Assembly: GCA_902729315.2 (NCBI GenBank) | Contig: LR746271.1 | Location: 1,141,501-1,205,500, forward strand | Reading direction: 5' to 3' | Length of the DNA: 64,000 nucleotides | Origin: Spirodela intermedia | Lineage: Eukaryota > Streptophyta > Magnoliopsida > Alismatales > Araceae | Shown here: one piece after another, positions 19,936-32,833 of the stretch | Layout: every line of letters begins with the position of its first letter | Position numbering within the stretch: position 1 is the first letter of the stretch | Translations under genes and position numbers: made by a program | Notes under the pieces: model-generated | Told to the model about the DNA's origin: nothing | What the model saw: the letters and a program-made list of their open reading frames with translations, nothing else | The model's database searches: none

Positions 19936-20070
19936 AGAGATACGAGATTAATGTAATATTATTACGATGTTATATCAACACTGCATGGTCCAAGATTGTT
20001 ATGTTAATATTATTAATTTCCCCCCTTAATTCATTGAGATTCAATCCTTCCAAAGAGGATTATATCAAAA

Positions 20071-21222
20071 TATTTGAAGACTCAAAAATGAAAATAAATG
20101 ATGTACAATTACGTGCACAATAATTGAAATCCCATAAATTAATAGGCCGAGCATTTTGCAAGTATGAAATATTAGTTATAAGGATTGCAACATCTTGATA
20201 ATTTTTAAAATCAGGTTAGCCTAAATAAAGTGCATGAATGGCATGTCATACTTATTAATTTAGTGACTATCTTGATGTTGGGTGTTTTAATTTTGTTTTT
20301 GTAACATAGAATAATTTCTAAGAGAGTTACAACTAATTTGTGCCTACTTAAAGGCTAATGTGTCCTAAGTTGAGAGACATATTGTTATTACCATTTTTTA
20401 TCTTTTTGATATACTTCAATTGCTTGTGGATTTAAAGGGAGTTAATTTTTTTTTATTCAAGTGCATTTTCTTATCCTTATTGATTAAAAGATTGCCCATG
20501 ACATTAATGTGGATTCAATAATTGGAGAAAATTGTGCCTTATTAATCCAATATCCAATTTTTATGTTGTAAACTAAAGGTCAGATTTAATTTTTCTTTTC
20601 TATTCTATACAACTAAAGATATGTCTTGTCCATTGACACAAATACTTTTCAGTCAAATGATAAGTCAAACTATTTGTAAATATTACAATGCAATTGGTAA
20701 TATGTTTATGTCGTTTTTATGTTGTATGTTATTCATCACGTGGGTTTTTAATAATATTTTTTTTATCTTTGTAATAAATTTAATCTATGTTACGAAGAAC
20801 AAGTAGCTTGAAAGATGATATTTCTTATGAGATGATGGAGGAAGAGTGAGAAAGAAGGGGGGAGAGAGAGAGGTGGAATCGTCGTAAGACGAATAGGTTG
20901 ACTTATGAGGACAGCCCCGAGCTTATTCTCTTTCCAAGTTCACTTTTAGTGACTTTGAAGAACAGAAAAATTACAATTTAACACGAGCGAAAATAAAAAC
21001 TACACGTGTCCAAATAAAGAGAGGATATATAAATAAAAATATATATATATAGATATACATTTCACTACAGAGGTCTCCTTCCCCCTCCCTTCTGAAGCGA
21101 CTCGTCGTTCCAGAGACCGCCCCTACTCTCCTTTCTATTTTCCCTCTCTAGAAGTTCGGTTTCAAACCCTGAGAACCCGCGCGAGGTAGAATCTCGTGGG
21201 CAGGAGGGACGGACTCCGGAAG
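20071..21222. other. AT-rich flank and MAD1 promoter/5' leader
   Basis: AT-rich sequence to about 21050, then a more GC-rich leader (CCTTCCCCCTCCC) running into the MAD1 start. No gene is recognised in it. Confidence 0.4.
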
Positions 21223-24200
21223 ATGATCCTCAGGACCCCTCCGCCCCAGAGGAAGCGGCGGGCCAGCTTGGCCGCCGACGGCGAGAGCCCCGGTTCCGAC
21301 CGCCGGCTCGTGATCTTCGAGGATCCCTCTCCGGTGGGATCCCACGACCCGTCCGACCAGATGGTCTGCTCTTATCAATGCCGTCAGATGGTAGGTGTTC
21401 ATATTGTAATCTTAGGGCCCTCGGTACTCTCCCGCTTGCTTGGATTCATCGAAGTTTCGCTTTTTACGTTTGGCTTGTTTCCCTATAATGTCGCAGAAAA
21501 TGGCTCGATACTTACAACGCTATATCATGTTCACACTTATACATCCTTAAAATTTTCGGAACATTGGATTCACCATGGATGGGAGGAGAGTGAGTGATAG
21601 ATCTTTACATGCTTATGGTTCAAATTGCTCTGGGAACCGGAGCTGAAATGGAGGTGGAGGCGTATTTTGTGTCACGGATAGGACTGGCGTAGGAAGCTAA
21701 ATTGTGTCAAATTGTCTCTGAGTTAAATTGTGTTGCCGAAGACGTCGGAAGCTAGTTTATGGTCAATATAAGGCATCACACCAGACTGATACGGATGATC
21801 TCGAAGTTATTTAGTCGCAAGGTACCATACATCTTTGGATGTTAATTGTGAAAAGGGACTTACTGATCACACTGATGTCTTAATGTTGACAGATCGGTGC
21901 CTCATTTAATGTTAGTTTGTACAGTGGAATGGATAATTTGTATATCATGGTCATCATAAGATTTCAAAGTCATTAGGTATCGGATTCAGGAGCGCAGATT
22001 AACATCATCTAATGTCCAATAACATCCTTGAAAGAGAGACCCAAAGCTTTAGCAATGTTTCTCGTCGTTTAAGATGTTCCCTCAACAGTCTACTTTCCTA
22101 TAAAAACGGAAGATTTCGAGAACTGTTTCTGTTAATTTTAGTTGTTTTGAAGAAGTGTATTCCATCGCAATGACCCATAAAGTTAGGCTTGCCTTTTTTC
22201 TATGCGTTAAATCAGAAAAGTCGTGTATCTCGGATAGATTTTATTGAAGTTCATAGGGCGGAAACACCCTAGGCTGTGCCCATGACCCATTATAATTATA
22301 CAAAAAGTTATCAATGACACAGTCACTTTTAGCGACATAATGGTATTCTTAACTATTTTTCCGTTTATTATAAATCCTTAATTTTTATCGAATTCCTACA
22401 TTTTGTTTTTTGTACCACCACAGACCCTTCTCCATTTCTAATTTCAGGTTTTTTTAAAAAACCAATGTCCTTTTATTTGTCTAAATGCTTTTCATGCAAT
22501 ATTTTAGGTTAAGACAGAAGTCATGGATGCACTGAATATTGCAGAGAAACAAGCTATAGATTATCGGTCAAGAGTAGAGACACTGGAGCAAAACTTGACG
22601 AGGAGTGGTGGGTTTATCTGAAATTTTCACCGATGCATCACATGACTGCTTAATTTTTCACGGCATCTTTTGATGAGAAGCATTTTCATAACTTTAGCGT
22701 GACTATATCCATTGCTTGGGAAATGACGTTATGGTATAATATCTTGGTATTCTTTTATTTTCCTCATAAAATGAACCATATACCAGAATTCTAATGCCTA
22801 TTTTATTTGTTCTACCTGTTGTTACAGAAGAGGAGAGAAATCGATTTAAGAATCAGTTATGTTTTGTGGAACAAGAGCTTGCAGCATCCAAAGGCCGTGA
22901 AAATGCATTACAACAGCAACTACTGAAGGAAGTCGCTGATTCTCAGGAGCGATATCGAATCCAAGTACAGCGTTGCAGTGAGCTTGAGGTGCATCTTGAC
23001 TATCAAAGAATTTTGGAAGATTGGTTGTTCTTTTCTCTCTTCAATCAATTCTTCTGATGACGCCACATTTGCTGTAATTAATTTATGTTTTATGTATCTC
23101 TAGCTATGTATCTGGAATGTCCTTGATCTATACATTGCTTATTCAGACCATTGTATATTTTTTTATATGTAACTGAAAGGCAAAATGTTTTTTCTATATC
23201 CCCTAGTATGCCGTGTCAGAGTTTTCATATTAATGAGAAAATTTTGAAGCTCAATTGTCAGCTGATATTTATACCGGCAAGCTCAAATTCCTATGTTTAA
23301 CCCACTTTTTTCTAACAGTCCATAATCTTTTATAATGTCAGTGGAGTAATTTATGATGCTTATTTATATGAGCTGCAATATCAATTTTGCTAGGATCTGC
23401 CAGTCCAACCTTAAGGTTATGCTGATGATGTTACTGATTTGCTATTGTTGTTGCTTATATAGTTAACATAGCTATATCGACTCAAATACGTGTTTGCTCA
23501 TTTTCTAATAGGTTAAACTCAGGAAGGAAGCAGATCTTCGTAAAAGTGCTGATTCTTCAGCTCTTGCAGCAAAAGATAAAGTTTGCGATCTTGAGGAGAA
23601 AGTTAGGTGCCTTCTAGAGAGCACTGAGAGGGAAAAGAAACGACATCAGAGGGAGAATTTCCATTTTCAAGATGAGGCAAATCTGTCTAGCTCGAGGCTA
23701 AGAACAGAAGTGAGTTGTGGACAATGATTTAAGATGAGTACGTTTTTTCATGCCTTACGAACCTTTTGTTTTATATATTTCAGCTCGAAATAATGAAAAA
23801 TAGGGCAGAAAGTGATAGGAAAGAGTCAGAGCTTTTGAAGAAGCAAATGAAAGAACTCAGAGAACGATTAAATGAGGTGTGTTCTGCTAATTTATTTCTT
23901 TGATGCTATATGATCTTCCAAATTTATCATTATTTTTTGTTTCAGTAGTTCAGTTTCCCCAATGTATGGCTGTTACTTAAAGAACTTTTTCTTTTGATTA
24001 CTAAATTTAATCCCAGAAGATGAAGCAACCACTAACGCCAAGAAATTCACATAAAACCTGGAAAACGGAGGACTAAATAATTACTTGTGTGATAAGCTGA
24101 TTTTGGGCACCCCAACTCGTCTTTCATAAAAAGGGATATAAATATCCTTTACAACTTTTTTATACTCATCGATGCCATAACGTTGGTTTTTTGGGCGTTC

Positions 24201-27200
24201 CAATTTGATCTATATTTCTTTGATGTGGTAATCATCAGCTTGTTAAACTGATCAATAATTCAAATTTATTTTGACAATGCTCCCCCTTTCATTTGCTTCC
24301 AAATGATGGATTACCCTGTATTAAGCATTGGCAGTAGGTCCAATGCATGCGGCAGAGATAATTTGAAAGAACCCTTGTTTGTACTCCATGCTTGTCAGTA
24401 TTGAGTGTAGCCACTCGCTGTCAAACGATGTTCATTCGGTGGTTTTCTGTGGAAATTCAAGCAGTGATATCGTTTCCCCTGACAAGCTACTTGTTCTGAT
24501 GAAGCCCTCTCTGTCTATTTGGCCACATCATCAGACATTAGGTTGACGACTGGCTGTAAGATATACTTGATTATTTTTGAGATACATTCAAATTCATACG
24601 TGGACGCTTTTTTCCGATAGTAATGATGCTAATAAAGATACTGGTGACGTGATGACGTTGATGAAATCTGGTTTCGAAATTTTTGATAATTTTTAGGACC
24701 CGTAGTGAAACTTTATAACTTGCAGGCCAAAGATGATTTTTCTAAAATATTACAGACTGTGTTGTTTTCGACCGAATGAGTTTTTAGTTTGGGCTCTGGA
24801 TTCGAGAACTGTTATTTATCAACCATAGTTTAATTACAATTTAATATCTTTATATTTCTTTTACTAAAAGGCCGAATGCTTTTTGCTATCCTCATCTGGG
24901 TTAAAAAGCCTCATGTTCTCTACTGTTCATGGGTTGCTGAGTAGACAGATCTCGATTTTGAGTCAACTTTATTTTCAAATGTTACGAACAGATTTTTGAA
25001 ATAAACACCTGATTCAACCTGAGGTATACTATTATGTGCGATAATAGTTGTTTTGATTTCAGTTTTGTTGTTACAATTTTGCACTTATGTACCCATGGCG
25101 TGGATAATGAAGGGATTTGATGAGCCATGAACTTGGTTTCACGACACTGCCAATAAAATAATATTTTTGCAATTCTGGTTTTTTTTTTTTCAGTGCCTTG
25201 CGGAGAAGAGCGAGTTGGAGCATAAGGTTACAAGCCTTCCTATTGCATCACCTGAAGTCCGTGCTCCAGAAGAGACACAGGTGCTGCTGAAGCATCTGCA
25301 GGAAGAACTTCGGAACTATGTGAGCTATTTGTTCCTATGGCTATTTATTTTTTTATCGTCCTGCTATTGAATATTGCTGTGTACCATAGGATTTCTCTCT
25401 TGCTCTCTGGAACTAGAGAATAGAAAGTTGTTTGCATGAGTTGCGTCTTCTCTGAAGTGTTGATAGAATATCCTGTTTGGGTATTGTGACCAAGATAGAA
25501 AGTGTCCTTTGATTCAGTTCATATTACCTTTAGTAACAATCAGAAACTTGTGGAAAGAAGATGATACCGTTCAGTAGGAACATTATAGTTCGTTAATTAT
25601 CAAATTGTTTCTCACCGTTTTGAATCACCGATAAGACATTGAAGCCTTAGATGCCAGGAATTGAATGTTTTGTTGCAGAGCACGTGGTTAATTGTTGATA
25701 AATATTTGTCCGTTTACATTGTGTGATCTTGTGGGACAATTGTCTATTTGATCTTTTCACACTGTTGTCTGACTTAACCTAGGAGGTTGAGGTGCAAGAG
25801 GCAAGGAAGCTGAGATCTTTCCATGCGAACACTGAGCTATTAAAGGAGAAACTACTGGAGGAAAAGGGTCGTAGAGACAAGGCAGAAGCTGAGTTAGTTA
25901 AACTGCAGGAGGTCCAGTTTCATGCTGAAAAACTGGAAAATGAGTTGAAGATGTGGAAGTCATTAATCAATGAGATTCCCGGGGTATCTTCCTTTGATGA
26001 TATATGCAAAAAAATTGCTGGCTTGCAGAAGTATGTATTTGCAAGTTTGTTAGAATGTTTTATTTTCCCATTGTATTCTGTCAGTCTCTGGTTTTTTTTA
26101 TTATTACCGAATTTTGACTTAATATGTTTCTCGTGTTTTGCTGATGTATTGTTTTGCTATTTGTGAAATATAGAGAAACAATAGATGGCATGATGAAGGT
26201 TGGGGAGGTAACTGCTCAGTTGAGAGAGCTAGAGGTAGCCCTGGATTCGGCAAAGCTCAGCAGGCAGCAAGCAGAAACAGAATGTGCTCTTGCCAAGGAG
26301 AAAGCAGATGAATCAAGTTTGGAGGTGAAGCGTCTTAAACTGATGGTTAGTATTTAAATTGGGACCCCCTATCTTGGTGAAAAAGTAGGCATTTAGTTAA
26401 CTATGGCTTGGTTATCTTGACTGTGCAATTAGCACCCTTTCATAAATGGTTCGTCACTTTCCACGTAAAGGGGATTTTGGTTGGATCAATCGTGTCAAAA
26501 CACTAGCTAGGGGAAAGACCCATTTATCAAATAAAGTAGAATTCCGAATTCATCCACTATCAGGTATATATAGATATGGCTAAGTTAGTATCAATTCATT
26601 AAGGGAATCAATAGAGTGTTCACATGTACAACTTATCTACCAGCTGATTGTCCTTCTGTTCTATGTTCGAAAATCTCTATATCCAGTATAGTGTAACATC
26701 AGCATAACCTCTATCCATTCTGAAGATCTTACCAGACTTACTGTTGAAGATCCAGTTGGTGGGTTTCCTTGACAAGTTCACCGATATGTGGGCTGTTTCT
26801 AGCTGGCAGTGGAGAATTCATGTAATTACACCCCAGTTTGATTTTTAGATTTACATTTTCCACTTTCTTCTTTTTGAGTGACAGATTGATGCAGTCACTG
26901 AAGAAAGGGATCGGCTAAGAAAGGATGTTGTTTCATCCTGTAAGATGAAGATTGAAGATTCAGAGGGTGGAAGTACTGAAACAACACTGCTTAAGGTTGT
27001 AAGACACAGAACACCACTAGTTCATACTGGTGTAAGCTTCCTACTTAGGCATTCCTCATTGTTTTCAAAATATACAGGAACTAGAAAAATCGTTGGCAGA
27101 AAAGGAGGAAGTTATCAAAGGATTGGAGACTAATATAAATGAACAAGGAATCATCATTCATCGTCAACAAACTGAAGTGAAAGTTCTCAACGAACATCTC

Positions 27201-29250
27201 TGCAATGAAGCAAGAAGAATCAAGTCTTTGGAGCGTGAAAGTGACCGGCTTCGTGCTGAGATCTCTCTACTGGAGTCCAAGGTACGATCTACAACCATCA
27301 CCAGAATATTATCTGTTCATGATATATATTTCATTTATTTTCACTCTTCCGACTTCAATTCCAGCAAAGTTTCTTGTCCTATAATCTCTAGAGATATTCA
27401 TGTACGTCATCATTTGTTAGCCGAAATTCATGATGCACAAAGTGAATTTGAAAAAAATCCAATTCGGATCAATGATTTTTGCTTTGAATTTTTAATGATT
27501 CATGTTGTTTAGCCAGAAATATCATGACCCTAACACAACCGTCTTTCTTCCCAGCTGTATTAACCAATTTTTCCAGCTATTCCGGTGTCACATCCCTACT
27601 GACTGTGCTATTTTAACATAATTAGGACAGTGTCTGCAGCTTTCACACTAATATGGTTATTGTTTTGGCACTTCGCAGTTAGGTCATGGCGATTACTCCA
27701 CTGAAAGCACGAAGGTGTTGCGTATGGTGAATACGTTGACCGTGGACAGTGAAACAAAGCACACCATAGAGGCGTTACGATCTGAGCTGTTGAAAACAAA
27801 AGCAAAGCTTCAAGCTGTTGAAGAGCTGAAGGGACAGTCAGGTACAGAACAGCGGTTACCATACTATATGATACTCTTGATTTCTTTATTCTTGAGGAAA
27901 AGGATTTTGGCCTGCGATCACAGACGCTATGGTAATATGTTTACTTCTAGGAAATTCCACAGAATATAGCGTGCATATGCCCTTATTGTTCATGCGTATT
28001 GCCATCTATAGTGTCTGCATTTAGATATTGGGACCCGGATTTTCCATAATTTTGAATCTATTAGTTCGTAGGCGACTTATCACGCAGCGATTTTGAGTGC
28101 CGTTGTTAATGTGTTGCCAGATGCCGGAAATCTAATAGATGCCCAGATATCAGACAAACTTGCCCAACTCAAAGGCCAGATTGCAACTCTAGAGAAGCGT
28201 GAGGAAAGGTTGCTTATTCTTCTTCATTTGGACGCAATCTTCATCCTATTATTTCAATCTTAGTTTCATTTAATCAATCTTCTGCTTGCGTTAAACAGAT
28301 ATAAAACAGTTTTCGCGGACAAAATCTCAGTCTTCAGAAGAGCTTGTTGCTCTCTCTTTGGCTACAAGGTAATCTCGTAGACTGATTTGATCGAAAGTTC
28401 CTGGTTTTAGTGATTAATCTTATATGGGGTTGGGATTAGTTCATATGAACCAAGCCACAATGAAAAATAAATAAATAAATAAATAAATAATCATCTGGTT
28501 GATCTGCTATATTTATTGCTAATTACTGTTTACTTGGGTGACCGAATAATCAAACGATTTTTGATATATTTTTCTTCTCTAAAATTCTTCTACCGCAAAC
28601 ATAAAAAACCCTTTTTTTAAAAACTTTTGATGGCTTCTGAAACAAGTGGGTCCCAACTTTTCTTAGATCATTTTTCATGTTTGCATTATTTTTTGATGCT
28701 TTTCAACTCTGCTGCCAGATTGTTATGGATGATCAGCAGCGGCCCAATGGAATTCCCGTGACCCGGTTCACCCTCCAATCAATCTACGCTCAAAGTGACG
28801 ATGAGAAACTCGAATTCGAGTATGAGTCGGGGAACACTAACGTCTTGGTCGGTGCATTTTTTGTGTGAAAAAAAGCTTATGATTCATGATTTTCCGCGTA
28901 TTTTCCGCCGGATGATGATTTTTTTTCTCTCCCCACACAGGTCAACGATTACTCCTCTCAGCCAGAGATTTCCCATCAGGTTATTCCTCTTCTTTCTTTT
29001 CCTGGATTGTCGTCGCATTGATGATAGATTTGACGGGGCGTGCATCACATCCCAATAGTTTTTTTTTTCTTTTTTTTGCCTGATTAATCCAACCTGAAAG
29101 GCAACTTTCCTACTCTTCTCATCTTCTGACTTTTTGGCGAGTTGATTTTTTTTTTCTCAGGTTGAGATTTTCATAAAGAGGATGAATTCGATTCCTGCTT
29201 TCACTGCAAACTTGACCATGGAGTCATTCAACAAGCGCACCTTGAGTTAA
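21223..29250 (+). CDS. MAD1: Spindle assembly checkpoint protein MAD1
   Basis: Sixteen exons: 21223-21390, 22508-22607, 22828-22988, 23512-23709, 23784-23876, 25194-25319, 25783-26030, 26174-26345, 26885-26995, 27078-27281, 27679-27841, 28121-28208, 28299-28368, 28719-28847, 28941-28979, 29161-29250. They total 2160 nt, giving 719 aa, close to Arabidopsis MAD1. The N terminus MILRTPPPQRKRRA is followed by long heptad-rich coiled coils (about residues 57-600). The C-terminal globular domain is strongly MAD1-like: RYKTVFADKISVFRRACCSL, then GIPVTRFTLQSIYAQSDDEK, ending in SFNKRTLS. MAD1 recruits MAD2 to unattached kinetochores. RYK stands where animal MAD1 has the BUB1-binding RLK motif; this may be the normal plant form. 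The ATG at 21223 is chosen because the conserved N terminus begins there. Confidence 0.94.
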
Positions 29251-29267
29251 ACCCCTCCCAAACTGGT

Positions 29268-29270
<3 letters not shown>

Positions 29271-29313
<43 letters not shown>
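29271..29313. repeat. (CT)n microsatellite
   Basis: A CT run of about 43 bp directly after the MAD1 stop codon, in the likely 3' UTR. Confidence 0.95.
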
Positions 29314-29316
<3 letters not shown>

Positions 29317-29786
29317 CCCCACCCACCCACATCGCACATCATCATACTGTAATCTTGATGGGCATCTACCGTAAGATCAATTATTTCCTTTCCTATGAGC
29401 ACTATAAATTCATAAACTAGCGTTTCATTTCACATATATCTATATATATATATATACATATGTAGAGAGAGAATTAGACTACGTTTTGATAGCATCCTCA
29501 TCCATTATTGGCGGCGTGGGCCACTCACTGCACAGGCCGTAAGCCAGTAAGCGACAATTAACAGGTGGTGTTGACTGATTTGAGTTGGGTCAAGCACATT
29601 AGGGCTATAGGCTGGGGCCCACATGGCACAGGCAAGAAGTAAAACGTGAAAATGGCTTTCGGCTCTTGGTCACCCTGATTTGACTGCGATACGGATTCCA
29701 TACTGAGTCCATTCTACGATGTGTTTTCATTGGAGCAGAGGAAAATAATGACTGGTAGCACATTAAGTGAGGTAAATTATATGTTC

Positions 29787-29790
<4 letters not shown>

Positions 29791-29848
<58 letters not shown>
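29791..29848. repeat. (GT)n(GA)n compound microsatellite
   Basis: About 29 bp of GT followed without a break by about 29 bp of GA. Confidence 0.95.
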
Positions 29849-29850
<2 letters not shown>

Positions 29851-30291
29851 TGCTGTCTGGTGAATGGGTTCTCTGTGGAAACATGCAGTGCTTACCACAG
29901 TAGGCAACTGTGGGAGCACTCTATATGGAGGACGTTTGAGGGATTCACGCGTGAGGTTGAGTGACCATCTCACGTGGGAATTGGTGCCAGCCCGGATGAT
30001 GCACGCTGATTGGGCTCTGACGTTGACCGGCTTCCAACCTTCCTCACGTGTGGTGCTCGTCCTCCAACGCGGGCAGTTTTCGTCTCGAATGAGCGATTAT
30101 TTTGACGGAAGGAGGATTCGCTGCTCGCTCCGTCTCAGATTCTCTCTCACCAAGCAGTGCACTCTCTCTCTCTCACCAAGCAGCGTACTCTCTCTCTAAA
30201 AAATTGTGACTTCAAGATGGAAGAAAGGAAAATAGGGGTTCTACGAGCCGCATCGCCGCCACTGACGCGAACCCGCGTCAAAAGCTTAGTC

Positions 30292-30294
<3 letters not shown>

Positions 30295-30332
<38 letters not shown>
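30295..30332. repeat. (CT)n microsatellite
   Basis: A perfect CT run, intergenic. Confidence 0.95.
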
Positions 30333-30334
<2 letters not shown>

Positions 30335-30506
30335 GCACACACCCAGCTGGCACACAGGAAACGGCGGTCCTCTCCGACGAGAACGGCCGCTAGTGAGGGC
30401 AGCGGATGATGATGGGCGAACAACCTTGTCTAATTAGATGCCCGCGACGGGGCCCCAGTTCTCATCTGCTGATGGCGAGCTCAATCAAGTACAGCCCACA
30501 CTCCGG

Positions 30507-30608
<102 letters not shown>

Positions 30609-30794
30609 CCCTCTCCGCAAAACACACTCATCTTCTGGTAGTAGCCGGTAAATGAGAAATAACCCCATGCACTGTTCAGGCTTCCTGTACATAGAACAAG
30701 CCAGTGAACTTCATCCCTCCTCTCTATCACTTCCTACGAAAGAGAGAACCGTCGGGTCACTATTTCACGGGAACTGTTCCTCGGTCTTCACCTT

Positions 30795-30798
<4 letters not shown>

Positions 30799-30838
<40 letters not shown>
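30799..30838. repeat. (CT)n microsatellite
   Basis: A perfect CT run, intergenic. Confidence 0.95.
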
Positions 30839-30839
<1 letters not shown>

Positions 30840-31150
30840 GAGATATCTGCGTATGTGCTCCAGTTTATTGATGTAAGTTGGAAGGAGGAGGAAAATCTCC
30901 GTCTTGCTCGTGAGGGCCCGCGAGACGTCCTAGTCAGGATCAATCTCATTTATTTCTGATTTCGTCGGCATCACCTGCTGCCGACGAATGCGTTGCCAAG
31001 AATGGATGCCCCGGGTGGTCCACGACGAATCGCTGTTCTTCTCAGCGCCGTCAACTGGCCGGCTCTGACTTTTCACTACCCATCCAGCGAACTCGAGCGG
31101 CGCCGCCCTGTCGTAGCATTGTATGTCTTCCACAACGGCTACACTCCGTT

Positions 31151-31151
<1 letters not shown>

Positions 31152-31188
<37 letters not shown>
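31152..31188. repeat. (GA)n microsatellite
   Basis: A GA run on the plus strand, opposite in orientation to the neighbouring CT tracts. A shorter GA run follows at 31266-31287. Confidence 0.95.
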
Positions 31189-31191
<3 letters not shown>

Positions 31192-31456
31192 AAAAGTACC
31201 CTGAAACAGTCTCTAACAAAGGAGAGTGAGAAAGGTGAAGAGTACCTTGAAAAGTTCCCAACAAAGAGAGAGAGAGAGGGAGAGAGACTCAAGTGAGCAG
31301 GAAAGAAGCACGTGGTATAGAATTAAAATTTTAAATCGATGTATCCATATTTAAGGCCGAATTATGTGCCTGAAGTCGACTGCCCAAAAATTGTCTTGAA
31401 TTATTAATTGTTGGAAATTTCAGATGCCCACTTCCCCTATTTTCATACATTTAAGT

Positions 31457-31578
31457 TCTCTCTCTCTCTCTCTCCCTCTCTCTCCCTCTCTCTCTCCCTC
31501 TCTCTCCCTCTCTCTCTCCCTCTCTCTCCCTCTCTCTCCCTCTCTCTCCCTCTCTCTCCCTCTCTCCTCCCCCCCTCC
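31457..31578. repeat. CT-rich satellite with CCC interruptions
   Basis: CT runs broken about every 8-10 bp by CCC, giving a TCTCTCCC-type higher-order repeat. Confidence 0.9.
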
Positions 31579-31958
31579 CGGGGCGTCGCATACGTATAAT
31601 CCAATGTGATGAATCCCGGAAAATCCCCGCGAATCCGACGGGCAAAGGGTCGGGGAAGGTTGAATGCCCCCCCAAGATACGTGGGGCCCACTTTGCTGTG
31701 CCTCCGGACGACGGAACCGTACGTGGCGCCGGCACGGAACTTGATGGGATTTCACGTGTCGGGAAGACAGCTGGCTTGCCGCGTGACCCCGCCGCCGCCC
31801 ACCGGGGGTACGTAGCGAAGTGACCAAAATTTCCTCAGAAAATATTTACCTATCAGTTCGGTTTATTAACTTGGCAAAATCAATGTACGTATTTCTAAGG
31901 TGGAGATTGCTATAGCGGGAGCCGCATCGGCGTCAATAATGCGAGACAAATACGGTAC

Positions 31959-32595
31959 GAGAAAAAATCCCAAAAAAGTCAAAGGTTTTTTTCTGACGTT
32001 GCCCAAAAAATGGGATAAATTTATACGGAATTTAGTTCAGTTGAGTCGAGAATATTAGTAAATATGGGAAATTTTTCATTTTATAATTTTTAGTCGCAAG
32101 AAGAAAAGCCCACTGAAAATATACGAGTTTTGCCTATAATAGAAAATCTTATAGAGAAAAAATCACAAAAAGTCAAACCTATGATCCAGCATGTTGAAGA
32201 AGTCACCGAAAAATAGGATAATTTATTGGGATTTATTTTTTTTTTAATTTATTGGGAATTTAGTTCAGTTAAGTCGAAAATATTTGCGAATAAGGGAAAT
32301 TATTTATTTTAGAATATTTAGTTGCAAGAAGGAAAACCCACTGAAAATATACGATTTTTTTTCCGTAGAATAAAAAAAAATCTAGAGAAAAAATCCCAAA
32401 AAGTCAAAGCTATGAGTCCAGCGTGATGAAAGAAGTTGCCAAAAATGGGATAAATTATCCGGAATTTAGTTCAGTTAAGTCGAAAATATTAACGAATATG
32501 GAAAATTTTGGATTTTAGAATATTTAATTGCCATAAGGAAAACCCACTGAAAATATACGAATTTTGCCGTAGAATAGAAAATCTTAAAGAAAGTA
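31959..32595. repeat. About 195-231 bp tandem repeat, three copies, upstream of DREB gene
   Basis: Copies start at GAGAAAAAATCCCAAAA near 31959, 32154 and 32385. Each contains AAAAGTCAAA, a GGGATAAATT segment, GGAATTTAGTTCAGTTAAGTC and CCCACTGAAAATATACGA. The second copy carries an extra T-rich insert. The array stops about 240 bp before the DREB start codon. Confidence 0.85.
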
Positions 32596-32720
32596 GAGGG
32601 GCACATTCGGTAATATCGGACGGTAAGATAAGCCGGGAGAGTACTCCCTCCGTACTCATCTCCGCTACTCCACGAGTACCTACGCTGGCCAGCTGTCTCC
32701 TCTCACTCTCTCCCCCCACC

Positions 32721-32790
32721 TATAAAGACCCCGTCACTGCCTCCATCTCTCACCGTCCGCTTGTCTCTCTCTCTCTCTCTCTCTCTCTCT
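32721..32790 (+). promoter_or_regulatory. TATA box and CT-rich leader of the DREB gene
   Basis: TATAAAG at 32721-32727 lies 113 bp before the ATG. A (CT)n run at 32764-32790 falls in the likely 5' leader, where such tracts are typical. Confidence 0.55.
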
Positions 32791-32833
32791 TAATCTGCAT
32801 CTGCATCTCTTTATCTCTCTTCGGTTCTCTCTC

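Larger units (their letters stand above)
15405..20070 (+). mobile_element. Decayed LTR (Ty3/gypsy-like) retroelement, limits approximate
   Basis: AT-rich, stop-ridden DNA between SPS and MAD1. TGGTATTAGAAC at 15702 resembles the common initiator-Met tRNA primer-binding site, TGGTATCAGAGC. From 16078 a broken reading frame resembles a Ty3 gag start (DIPIFQGENIEGW, later HNWQEFKIQLEKYFD), interrupted by stops and frameshifts. The roughly 105 bp just before the primer-binding site (15595-15698) resemble 19968-20068 at about three-quarters identity, including TTCAATCC/AATCTGATCC then AAAGAGGATT(G/A)TATCA, as expected of two LTR 3' ends. No protease, reverse transcriptase or integrase is readable. 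The element's outer ends and target-site duplication were not found. Confidence 0.5.
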
